From assembly GCF_900637905.1 (NCBI RefSeq), contig NZ_LR134472.1:1054001-1118000 (forward strand): a stretch of 64,000 nucleotides of DNA, read 5' to 3'. The position numbers and the translations under genes are program-made. This DNA is from Parvimonas micra. GTDB taxonomy: Bacteria; Bacillota; Clostridia; Tissierellales; Peptoniphilaceae. Each line of letters opens with the position of its first letter. Position 1 is the first letter of the stretch. The notes beneath the pieces are model-generated. The model made no database searches. It was not told the DNA's origin and saw only the letters and a list, made by a program, of their open reading frames with translations. Positions 27,953-35,124 of this stretch are shown piece after piece.

Positions 27953-28588
27953 ATGGCAAAGCTAAATGTAAATCCTACACGTATGGCTCTTTCTAATCTC
28001 AAAGGAAGACTTGTAACTGCTAAAAGAGGTCATAAACTTCTTAAAGATAAACAAGATGAACTTATGAGAAGATTTATTGAAATGATTAGAAAAAACAAAA
28101 AACTTCGTCTTGAAGTTGAAGAAGAACTCTCAAACTCATTTAAATCTTTTCTTTTAGCGAGTGCTGTTATGAGTCCTGAATTTTTGGAACAAGCTGTGGC
28201 GTTTCCAAAAGAACAGGTATCCGTTGCCATTGAAACAAAAAATGTAATGAGTGTAAATATTCCTAAAATGAAATTTGACAGGACAGAATCAAGTGGAGCA
28301 ATATTCCCTTATGGTTATGCTCAAACTTCTTCTGAACTTGACGATGCGATTTTAGAATTACATTCAGTAATGGATAAGCTATTAGAACTTGCAGAAGTTG
28401 AAAAAGCTTGTCAATTAATGGCAGATGAAATTGAAAAGACTCGTAGAAGGGTAAATGCTCTTGAGTATAGAACAATTCCTGATTTGGAAGAAACAATTAA
28501 ATTCATTAGAATGAAATTAGATGAAAATGAAAGGGCTACTATTACAAGACTTATGAAAGTTAAGGATATAATAGCTAAACAAGTATAG
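27953..28588 (+). CDS. ntpD: V-type ATPase subunit D (central stalk)
   Basis: 211 aa. The N- and C-terminal long helices form the rotating shaft: [31 protein letters not shown] at the start and [21 protein letters not shown] (~157-177) near the end are family signatures. Last gene of the operon, followed by a terminator. Confidence 0.95.
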   Translation: MAKLNVNPTRMALSNLKGRLVTAKRGHKLLKDKQDELMRRFIEMIRKNKKLRLEVEEELSNSFKSFLLASAVMSPEFLEQAVAFPKEQVSVAIETKNVMSVNIPKMKFDRTESSGAIFPYGYAQTSSELDDAILELHSVMDKLLELAEVEKACQLMADEIEKTRRRVNALEYRTIPDLEETIKFIRMKLDENERATITRLMKVKDIIAKQV

Positions 28589-28607
28589 AAGAATTTAGTA
28601 ACTAAAG

Positions 28608-28647
28608 TTGAGGAGTACAATTAAAAAAGTGCTCCTTAATTTTTTTA
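28608..28647 (+). terminator. Terminator of the V-ATPase operon
   Basis: Eleven-bp stem TTGAGGAGTAC / GTGCTCCTTAA with two G.U pairs, loop of 10 nt, then a run of eight T. Confidence 0.88.
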
Positions 28648-28809
28648 TTATAGAATGAGAAATTTAATGAATGACATAATATATAGTGTATTGAGAGTTT
28701 GTAAATGTTCATTTATTTGACATTTTTTATAGAGAAAGAATTTATCACCTAGAATTGATATTATAGGCTACCAAATGATAACAAAAAAAGTAAAGAGTTT
28801 TTGTAAAAT

Positions 28810-28891
28810 TGTGGATAAGTTGAATAACTTGTGGATAAGTGGATATTTTGGGTTTTGTTTTGTGGATAACTTTTATAAAAATGTGGGATAA
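28810..28891 (+). promoter_or_regulatory. Cluster of DnaA-box-like sites
   Basis: TGTGGATAA occurs at 28810, 28830 and 28861, all in the same orientation, and a near copy TGTGGGATAA at 28882. This is the complement of the consensus DnaA box TTATCCACA. Spacings are 20, 31 and 21 bp. No dnaA or dnaN is nearby in this window. Confidence 0.6.
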
Positions 28892-28943
28892 CTTTCAATT
28901 TTTTGTAGGAAATTGGGAAAAATTTGTTTATTTTAACATTATC

Positions 28944-29016
28944 AATAAGAACCTCACCCTTCCACGATGCTTTGCATCGGGTGGGTGCCCGAGAACCTTG
29001 TTGCTTCGCAATAAAA
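28944..29016 (+). repeat. Interspersed hairpin repeat, copy 1
   Basis: About 74-bp element with markedly more G+C than its surroundings. It contains CGATGC-TTT-GCATCG, a second dyad GGTGCCCGAGAACC, and a third stem TTGTTGC-TTC-GCAATAA. A second copy lies inverted at 41627-41700 with eight substitutions. Confidence 0.85.
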
Positions 29017-29026
29017 AAATTGTGAA

Positions 29027-29052
29027 TAAAATATTTTTTAAAAAATATTTTA
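29027..29052. repeat. 26-bp perfect AT palindrome
   Basis: A perfect self-complementary sequence centred between 29039 and 29040, half-site TAAAATATTTTTT. It could act as a protein site or simple cruciform; in AT-rich DNA chance cannot be excluded. Confidence 0.5.
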
Positions 29053-29178
29053 AAAAGCTATGTTTTTTTTGAAAAATGTGGTATCATTATTGTAGATATG
29101 TGTTTCATAATTTTATGAGAAGTATCTTTATCGATTTAGAAAGTTAGAATTTTTAAAATTTTAAGGAGGACATACACA

Positions 29179-29481
29179 ATGGAAGAAAATAAAGGTTGTG
29201 GCTGTGGCTGTGGCTGTGGTTGCGAAGAAGAAATGGAAGCTGAATTATTAGTTTTTGAAAACGAAGATGGAAAAGAAGAGACTTTTGAAGTTATAGGAGT
29301 TTTTGAAGTTGAAGAAAAAGAATATATAGCACTTCAAAGTCAAGAAGATGGAAGTATCTTACTTTGCAAATATATAGAAAAAGAAGACGGAGAATTTGAA
29401 GTTGAAGAAATTGAAGACGACGAAGAATTCGAAAAAGTTTCTGATGCATTTGATGCTTTGGTTGAGGAAGACGACGAATAG
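29179..29481 (+). CDS. DUF1292-family acidic protein with alternating Cys-Gly N terminus
   Basis: 100-aa, strongly acidic protein. The DUF1292 core spans about residues 22-75 (ELLVFENEDGKEETFEVIGVF, EYIALQSQEDGSILLCKY). Unusual is the N terminus, with five cysteines alternating with glycine at residues 7-15 (CGCGCGCGC) directly before EEEMEAE, an arrangement that could bind a soft metal; this is inference. The very acidic tail has EDDEEFEKV and VEEDDE. Ribosome site AAGGAGG. Function of the family is unknown. It is followed by a terminator. Confidence 0.85.
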   Translation: MEENKGCGCGCGCGCEEEMEAELLVFENEDGKEETFEVIGVFEVEEKEYIALQSQEDGSILLCKYIEKEDGEFEVEEIEDDEEFEKVSDAFDALVEEDDE

Positions 29482-29493
29482 GATTAGTCTATG

Positions 29494-29523
29494 AAGTGCC
29501 GTTATCGGCACTTTATTTTTTTG
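29494..29523 (+). terminator. Terminator after the DUF1292 gene
   Basis: Eight-bp perfect stem AAGTGCCG / CGGCACTT around TTAT, then a T-rich tail. It lies between the stop codon and the ATG of the HAD gene. Confidence 0.92.
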
Positions 29524-29535
29524 AAAGAGGTATTT

Positions 29536-30396
29536 ATGTTAAAAGCGGTTTGTTTAGATTTAGATGGAACTTTGTTAGATGATGACAAAAAAATATCACC
29601 ACGGAGTTTTAGATTATTGGACAATTTAATTGGAAATGGTATAGAGGTTGTAATCGCTACAGGTAGACATTTTTATATGGCATCAGGCTTTTTACAACCT
29701 TTAAAGAGAGATATTATGGTATGTGCAAATAATGGAGCTATGAGTAGATTTAAGGAATCCAGTAAGTTGGTCAATGTTGAATATATAAATAATTCCAAAT
29801 TCTTGGGAGTTTATAATAAAGCCTTAGATTGTGGAATGAATCCTTATGTTTATGTGGATTCTTTTGTCGATGGCTATCATCTCGCTATAAAAGACGGGCA
29901 ACCTCCAAAAAGTCATTTTGAAGAAAATATTGCAGACAAAAAGATTGCCACAGATAGTATTAGATATTTTAGTCAAATTGATATGAATTCTTTAGAAACT
30001 GTTTTATGTATAGCATTTTTAGATCAAAAGGAAAAGATTGATGAGTTCTACGGATTATTCAAGGATGAACATAATTTGGTTAAAAATAGGTATTTTGTTC
30101 CAAATGGGAAAAAAGTTTTGGAATTTCAATCTGAAAAAGCGGATAAATGGGTTGCTATAACTAATTATCTTAAGAGCAAGAATATTGAACTTTCGGACGT
30201 TGTATCTTTTGGTGATGAGTTTAATGATAAATCTATGATTAAAAATTCGGGAATTGGTTTTGCGATGAAAAATGGAATTGATGAATTAAAGTCTTTGACC
30301 AACAATATTACCGAATTTACAAATAATGAAGATGGAGTATATTTCGAGTTGAAAAAATTATTTAAAGATGTTTTAGGAGAAAAAAATGGCTTGTAA
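29536..30396 (+). CDS. Cof-type HAD hydrolase
   Basis: 286-aa HAD phosphatase, Cof/type IIB subfamily. Motif I DLDGTLLDDD (~7-16), motif II ATGR (~40-43), and motif III/IV GDEFNDKSMI (~232-241). ATG 29536 follows AAGAGG; the in-frame ATG 29491 lies inside the terminator hairpin and is rejected. Substrate probably a sugar phosphate or a phosphorylated cofactor; not determinable. Overlaps the peroxiredoxin start by 11 nt. Confidence 0.92.
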   Translation: MLKAVCLDLDGTLLDDDKKISPRSFRLLDNLIGNGIEVVIATGRHFYMASGFLQPLKRDIMVCANNGAMSRFKESSKLVNVEYINNSKFLGVYNKALDCGMNPYVYVDSFVDGYHLAIKDGQPPKSHFEENIADKKIATDSIRYFSQIDMNSLETVLCIAFLDQKEKIDEFYGLFKDEHNLVKNRYFVPNGKKVLEFQSEKADKWVAITNYLKSKNIELSDVVSFGDEFNDKSMIKNSGIGFAMKNGIDELKSLTNNITEFTNNEDGVYFELKKLFKDVLGEKNGL

Positions 30397-30826
30397 TTTA
30401 AAGTTTAATGGAATAGATGGAGAATTTTCTTTAGATAAGTTTAAAGGAAAAAAGATAGTATTATATTTTTATCCAAAGGATAATACTTCAGGTTGCACTT
30501 TGGAAGCTATTCAATTTAGCGAACTTAAGGATGAATTTGAAAAGTTAGATGCCGTTATTATCGGTATTAGTAAAGATTCTCTTGCCAGTCATAAGAAGTT
30601 TATTGAAAAACACAATTTAACTGTCGAGTTGGTTTCTGATGAAGATATTTCAATTCAGAAGTATTTTGACGTTTGGAAATTAAAGAAAATGTATGGAAAA
30701 GAGTATATGGGAACTGTTAGATCTACATTTATTTTGGATGACAAGGGAAATATTTTAAAAGAATTTAGAAATGTAAAAGCTAAAGACCATGCAATAAAAG
30801 TTTTAGAAGCATTGAAGGAATTATAA
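30386..30826 (+). CDS. Peroxiredoxin (BCP/PrxQ type)
   Basis: 146-aa thiol peroxidase. The peroxidatic Cys lies in FYPKDNTSGCTLEA (~residue 37), where BCP proteins usually read T-P-G-C-T; the Pro is Ser here. The resolving Cys five residues later in PrxQ (TxxxC) is replaced (LEAIQ), so it should be a 1-Cys type needing an external thiol. KMYGKEYMGTVRSTFILD matches the family. Co-transcribed with flanking genes (overlaps on both sides). Confidence 0.9.
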   Translation: MACNLKFNGIDGEFSLDKFKGKKIVLYFYPKDNTSGCTLEAIQFSELKDEFEKLDAVIIGISKDSLASHKKFIEKHNLTVELVSDEDISIQKYFDVWKLKKMYGKEYMGTVRSTFILDDKGNILKEFRNVKAKDHAIKVLEALKEL

Positions 30827-31773
30827 TGTTAGAGGAAGATTTTTACAGAACCTATTCAAAATATCTTAAAGATATTTATGGAGAAAAAGTTTATAAACTA
30901 CCTGTTAAATTGAATTTGAGCTGTCCAAATAGAGATGGTAACATTGCAACAGGTGGTTGTATTTTTTGTGGAGAAGAAGGCGGTTCTTTTGAAAATTGTA
31001 ATATTTCCATGTCAGTAGAAGAACAAGTTTTGAGAAATAAGTCTTATATTTCAAAAAAGTATAATGCAAAAAAATTTATTGTCTATTTTCAAAATTTTAC
31101 TAATACATATCTTGGAATGGAAGATTTTAAAAAGATGATTGAAGATAGCGTTGTTGATGAGGACATAATTGGGATTTCTCTGTCAACAAGACCAGACTGT
31201 ATTTTAGAAGAGCAATTGTTATTTTTAAAGAATTTTCAAAAGAACAGAAATTTAGAAATAGACTTTGAGCTTGGATTACAGACTGTAAATTATAGAACTT
31301 TGATAAAACTCAACAGAGGTCATACTTTGGCTGAATTTATAAATGCTGTTAATTTAATTCACAAATTCGGCTTTAGAGTTTGTACTCATATTATTGTTGG
31401 GTTACCTTGGGATGATGAATTGGATATGGTAGAGTCTGCAAAAATTTTATCTGCTCTCAAAGTTGAAGAGGTTAAATTACATTCCCTATATATTGTAAAA
31501 AATACAGTTTTAGGAGAAATGTATTCAAAAGGTGAAATAGAATTAATAAGTAAGGCAAAATTTATTGACTTAGTTATTTCTTTTTTAAGAAATTTAGATA
31601 AAAAAATAGTTTTACAAAGACTGCTTGGTCGTGTTCCTGAAGAAAACAGTTTATTTTGTAATTGGAATACGAGTTGGTGGAAAATTAGAGATGAAATTTT
31701 AGAAAAAATGGATAAAAATAATTTTAGACAAGGAGACTTGTTTAATAATTTTGAAGGAGTTGTGAAAAAATAA
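30826..31773 (+). CDS. TIGR01212/YhcC-type radical SAM protein
   Basis: 315-aa radical SAM enzyme with an N-terminal NRDG loop: LNLSCPNRDGNIATGGCIFC, cluster cysteines at residues 33, 45 and 48 (CX11CX2C, typical of this family instead of CX3CX2C). Further motifs: SLSTRPDCI (~125) and VCTHIIVGLPWDDELD (~185). Family members (E. coli YhcC, B. subtilis YtqA) have been linked to tRNA modification; the exact reaction here is not evident. ATG overlaps the peroxiredoxin stop (TAATG), and the stop overlaps sdaAB. Confidence 0.88.
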   Translation: MLEEDFYRTYSKYLKDIYGEKVYKLPVKLNLSCPNRDGNIATGGCIFCGEEGGSFENCNISMSVEEQVLRNKSYISKKYNAKKFIVYFQNFTNTYLGMEDFKKMIEDSVVDEDIIGISLSTRPDCILEEQLLFLKNFQKNRNLEIDFELGLQTVNYRTLIKLNRGHTLAEFINAVNLIHKFGFRVCTHIIVGLPWDDELDMVESAKILSALKVEEVKLHSLYIVKNTVLGEMYSKGEIELISKAKFIDLVISFLRNLDKKIVLQRLLGRVPEENSLFCNWNTSWWKIRDEILEKMDKNNFRQGDLFNNFEGVVKK

Positions 31774-32435
31774 TGAAAAACTATGGACTTTTTGACGTTA
31801 TTGGTCCTATAATGATTGGTCCATCAAGTTCTCATACTGCTGGAGCTTGTAGACTTGGACGAATTGCAAAAATTATTTATGCAAGAGATATAAAGAAAGT
31901 AATTTTTCATTTACATGGAAGTTTTAAAAATACATATCAAGGACATGGAACTGATAGAGCTTTGGTAGGTGGAATATTAGGATTTGATACTGATGATGAA
32001 AGAATTAGAGATTCTTTAAATATTGCAAAAAGTAGAGGAATAGATTTTTCCTTTGTTCCTATGGACTTGTTATTTGCACATCCAAATACAGTTAAAACTG
32101 AATTTATTGATCCAAATGGAGAGAGCTTTTATGTAATAGGCTCTTCAATTGGTGGTGGGGCCATTGAAATTACCAATATTAATGGGGTTGACGTTAAATT
32201 TGGAGGGGTGTATAATACAATAATCCTTAAATACAATGACAGATATGGAATGATTGCACAGGTAAGCACAATTTTAGCTGAAAATAAGATAAATATAGGC
32301 AGTTTAGTTATGAACAGAGAAGATGGCGTTGCATCTGCAATTATGGAAATTGACGGTGGAATTGACGAAATGGCTATTTATAGAATAAGTAAATTGCCGG
32401 ACATGTTGGAATGCATGATTTTAAAACCGTTATAG
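31773..32435 (+). CDS. sdaAB: L-serine dehydratase, beta subunit
   Basis: 220 aa. N-terminal substrate-domain motif FDVIGPIMIGPSSSHTAGACRLG and a C-terminal ACT domain (~145-215, YGMIAQVSTILAENKINIGSL). With SdaAA it deaminates L-serine to pyruvate and ammonia, an energy source for amino-acid fermenters. Overlaps the radical SAM gene by 1 nt and is followed after 8 nt by sdaAA. Confidence 0.96.
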   Translation: MKNYGLFDVIGPIMIGPSSSHTAGACRLGRIAKIIYARDIKKVIFHLHGSFKNTYQGHGTDRALVGGILGFDTDDERIRDSLNIAKSRGIDFSFVPMDLLFAHPNTVKTEFIDPNGESFYVIGSSIGGGAIEITNINGVDVKFGGVYNTIILKYNDRYGMIAQVSTILAENKINIGSLVMNREDGVASAIMEIDGGIDEMAIYRISKLPDMLECMILKPL

Positions 32436-32443
32436 GAGGTTAT

Positions 32444-33325
32444 ATGATTTCTTCAGGAGCACAATTATTACGATTATGTAAAGAAAAAAATAAAAAAATT
32501 AGTGAAATTGCATTAGAACTTCAACTGGAAGAAATGGATATAACAAAAGAAGAACTCTTAAAGATGCTTAGAGAAACTTATGAAGTAATGAAAGCATCTG
32601 CATCGGACGTTATAACTAATGATAAAATCAATCCATTTAAAATAACAGGTGGAAATGCAAAGAAAATTTTAAGATATGCACAAAGTGGGAAAAGTATTTT
32701 GGGAGAGTCAATGGTGACTGCGATTGCTAGAGGTTTTTCAACTTCAGAATTAAATGCTGGTATGGGAAAAATCGTAGCTGCACCGACTGCAGGAGGCGCA
32801 GGAATTTTACCGGGAAGTCTTTCTTGGATTCAAGATAAATATAATTTTACTGATGATGAAATGCTGATGGCGCTTTTAGTTTCCGGAACAATTGGGAGAA
32901 TTATTGCTACAAATGCGACAATTTCCGGAGCAGAGGGCGGTTGCCAAGCAGAATGCGGAGCGGCAACTGCAATGAGTGCAGCAGCAATTGTAGAATTGCA
33001 TGGCGGAACTCCCAAACAATCTTTGATAGCTGCATCTTTTGCAATGCTTATGGTATTAGGTTTGGTTTGTGATCCGGTTGCAGGACTTGTAGAATTTCCT
33101 TGTGCACTTAGAAATGGTTCAGGAACAATTAATGCATTGGTAGCAAGTGATATTGCACTTGCGGGGGTTGAATGTATAGTGCCTTTTGACGAGGTGGTTC
33201 AAGCTATGTATGAAGTTGGAAATGCCTTACCTGAAACACTGAGAGAAACAGCTTTAGGTGGATGTGCTGCTTGTCCATCCGCAAAAAAAATGGAATGTAA
33301 AGTATTTCCAAATAGATTAAGTTAA
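32444..33325 (+). CDS. sdaAA: L-serine dehydratase, alpha subunit (Fe-S)
   Basis: 293 aa. Start ATG 32444 after TAGGAGG; the longer frame from 32411 lies within sdaAB and is rejected. Catalytic subunit with a labile [4Fe-4S] cluster; candidate ligands are in GGCQAECGAATAMSAAA (~165-180), VCDPVAGLVE (~205) and GGCAACPSAKKMECKVF near the end. Motifs for the substrate domain GKIVAAPTAGGAGILPG (~108-124). Completes the split-subunit, Gram-positive type enzyme. Confidence 0.96.
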   Translation: MISSGAQLLRLCKEKNKKISEIALELQLEEMDITKEELLKMLRETYEVMKASASDVITNDKINPFKITGGNAKKILRYAQSGKSILGESMVTAIARGFSTSELNAGMGKIVAAPTAGGAGILPGSLSWIQDKYNFTDDEMLMALLVSGTIGRIIATNATISGAEGGCQAECGAATAMSAAAIVELHGGTPKQSLIAASFAMLMVLGLVCDPVAGLVEFPCALRNGSGTINALVASDIALAGVECIVPFDEVVQAMYEVGNALPETLRETALGGCAACPSAKKMECKVFPNRLS

Positions 33326-33351
33326 TAATGGGCTTTTTAAGTCCGAATTAT

Positions 33352-33437
33352 GCAGAAATGGTGGAACTGGTAGACACGCTATCTTGAGGGGGTAGTGAGC
33401 AAAGCTTGTGAGGGTTCGAATCCCTTTTTCTGCACCA
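33352..33437 (+). tRNA. tRNA-Leu (anticodon GAG)
   Basis: Acceptor stem GCAGAAA / TTTCTGC, discriminator A and encoded CCA. The anticodon arm CTATC-TTGAGGG-GGTAG gives GAG. A long variable arm (class II tRNA) and the T-arm GGGTTCGAATCCC confirm Leu. It lies 26 nt after sdaAA and is followed at once by a terminator. Confidence 0.95.
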
Positions 33438-33438
33438 A

Positions 33439-33468
33439 ACTCCGTTAGTTATACTAACGGAGTTTTTT
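33439..33468 (+). terminator. Terminator after tRNA-Leu
   Basis: Perfect 11-bp stem ACTCCGTTAGT / ACTAACGGAGT around a 3-nt loop TAT, then TTTTT. Confidence 0.93.
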
Positions 33469-33643
33469 GTGGTCAAAAAACAATGATTAAAAGGTATTTA
33501 TTTGATACAAAGCATTGATAGAATGAATTTTTATTTAAAAACTAACGGATATTTATTGTTAAATAAAATAATCAATAAAGAATATCTATATTGAAATTAA
33601 AAACATTTTATAAATTTTAATCATTTTACTGTCCGATTTTAAA

Positions 33644-33672
33644 TTGACATTGGAGTAAAAATGGTGTAAAAT
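33644..33672 (+). promoter_or_regulatory. Promoter of the rnf operon
   Basis: Perfect TTGACA, 17-bp spacer, TAAAAT. The region between the tRNA terminator and this promoter (33469-33643) holds nothing else recognisable. The leader to rnfC is ~110 nt. Confidence 0.8.
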
Positions 33673-33725
33673 AATTGTGAATACAAGTTTTTAAAAAAAT
33701 ATTTTTCTGTACTCGCAATTTTTTT
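33673..33725 (+). promoter_or_regulatory. Inverted repeat in the rnf promoter/leader
   Basis: AATTGTGAATACA (33673) and TGTACTCGCAATT (33708) form a 13-bp stem with one mismatch and one G.U, followed by five T. It starts directly after the -10 box, so part of the left arm is not transcribed. It could be an operator or a terminator-like attenuator. Confidence 0.4.
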
Positions 33726-33788
33726 ATGTTATTAATTTTGTTTATACAGAGATTTTAAAAATTGTGATATTAAAAAGAGGTGAATGAG

Positions 33789-35114
33789 GTGAGTGTGAAT
33801 ACTTTTAAAGGTGGAAAGCATATCCATGACTTTAAAGAGTTGACTAATTCGAAACCTATTAATTTTGGTTTTGTACCAAAGATAGTAACCATACCTCTAT
33901 CACAACACTCAGGGGCACCCGCTACTTGTTTGGTTAGCAAAAATGATTTAGTAAAAGTTGGACAGAAAATTGGTGAAGCATCAGCTTTTATTTCTGCAAA
34001 TGTACATTCAAGTGTTAGTGGGAAAGTTAAATCTATTGATGAGATTATGACTGCGACAGGTGTTGTGTGTCAAGGAGTAACTATCGAAAATGACGGTTTG
34101 GATGAATTGGGATATGAAGAAAAGAATTTAACTATTGATGAAGTAAGCGCAACAGACATAATAGACGCCATAAAAGAAGCCGGAATTGTCGGACTTGGAG
34201 GCGCAGGATTTCCTACTCATGTTAAGTTGACAGCTAGAGAAGGACAAATTACAGACTACATAATAATAAACTGCGCTGAATGTGAGCCATATTTAACAAG
34301 TGATCAACTTATGATGGAATTATATCCTGAAAAAGTTGTTATGGGACTTTTACTTGCAATGAAGGCAATGGGAGCGAAAAAAGGTATTTTAGGTATTGAA
34401 GATAATAAACCGCTTGCTATTGATAAATTGAAAGAAGCGTCAAAGTCTTATCCTGAGGTAACTGTAAGTGTTGTAAAGACTAAATATCCTCAAGGAGATC
34501 AAAAAAGACTTATTCAAGCTACAACAGGAGTAGTTGTACCTTCAGGAGCTTCTACTTCTGCAGTTGGTATAAGAGTAGTAAATGCCAATACTGCCATTGC
34601 AATTAATGATGCTGTCTTACATGGGAAACCACTATATGAAAAGTTGGTTACTATGACGGGTCATGCACTAAAAGAACCACAAAATGTTATGGTTAGAGTA
34701 GGATCAAAAGTTTCAGATATTGTAGAATTTATTGGAGGGTATTCAAGTGAACCGGGAAAAATTATTTCCGGCGGCCCAATGATGGGTGAAACACAATATA
34801 CTCCTAATGTTACTACAGGAAAGGCTATGGGTGGACTACTTTTTATGACTCAGGAAGAAAGCGCACCTAAAGCTGTAAGTCCTTGCATAAGATGTGGTAG
34901 ATGTGTTGATATTTGTCCTGTGTACTTACAGCCTTTGTATTTACAGCTATATACCTTGAAAAATCGAGTTGGAGAGGCGGAAAAATTACATTTAATGGAC
35001 TGTATTGAATGTGGTTCTTGCTCATATATTTGTCCGTCAAACAGACCTTTAGTTGAAACTATCAGACTCGGAAAAGCTGAAGTTAGAAAACAAGGCAAAG
35101 GAAAGAGAGAATAA
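33789..35114 (+). CDS. rnfC: Rnf complex subunit C (NADH-binding, Fe-S)
   Basis: 441-aa peripheral subunit that exchanges electrons with NAD(H). Start GTG 33789, 6 nt after GAGGTGA; other GTG codons at 33780 and 33795 are possible. Features: N-terminal TFKGGKHIHDFKELTN, flavin/NAD loop GLGGAGFPTHVKL (~138-150), two ferredoxin-type cluster motifs CIRCGRCVDICP (~365) and CIECGSCSYICP (~404), each with four Cys. First gene of rnfCDGEAB, the usual clostridial order. Confidence 0.94.
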   Translation: MSVNTFKGGKHIHDFKELTNSKPINFGFVPKIVTIPLSQHSGAPATCLVSKNDLVKVGQKIGEASAFISANVHSSVSGKVKSIDEIMTATGVVCQGVTIENDGLDELGYEEKNLTIDEVSATDIIDAIKEAGIVGLGGAGFPTHVKLTAREGQITDYIIINCAECEPYLTSDQLMMELYPEKVVMGLLLAMKAMGAKKGILGIEDNKPLAIDKLKEASKSYPEVTVSVVKTKYPQGDQKRLIQATTGVVVPSGASTSAVGIRVVNANTAIAINDAVLHGKPLYEKLVTMTGHALKEPQNVMVRVGSKVSDIVEFIGGYSSEPGKIISGGPMMGETQYTPNVTTGKAMGGLLFMTQEESAPKAVSPCIRCGRCVDICPVYLQPLYLQLYTLKNRVGEAEKLHLMDCIECGSCSYICPSNRPLVETIRLGKAEVRKQGKGKRE

Positions 35115-35124
35115 GGAGGGTACT

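Larger units (their letters stand above)
28648..29178. other. Long non-coding region with several sequence elements
   Basis: 531 nt between the V-ATPase terminator and the DUF1292 gene. It contains four DnaA-box-like sites (28810-28891), copy 1 of an interspersed hairpin repeat (28944-29016), and a 26-bp perfect AT palindrome (29027-29052). An open frame from 28839 to 29072 crosses all three elements and is not credible as a gene. A TTGAAA at 29069 could be the -35 of the DUF1292 gene but no good -10 is at the right distance. Confidence 0.6.

Noticed and set aside
28839-29072. 77-codon open frame in the V-ATPase/DUF1292 intergenic region
   Set aside because: It crosses DnaA-box-like sites, the hairpin repeat and the AT palindrome, has no ribosome site, and its composition is not protein-like. 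The sequence is better explained by those elements.
28648-29178. Chromosomal replication origin
   Set aside because: DnaA-box-like sites alone are not enough; dnaA, dnaN, rpmH or gyrB are absent and gene orientation does not switch here. Kept only as a DnaA-box cluster.
33550-33580. Rex-like site (TTGTTAA half) upstream of the rnf promoter
   Set aside because: Only one good half-site; the second half and the spacing do not fit the Rex palindrome.
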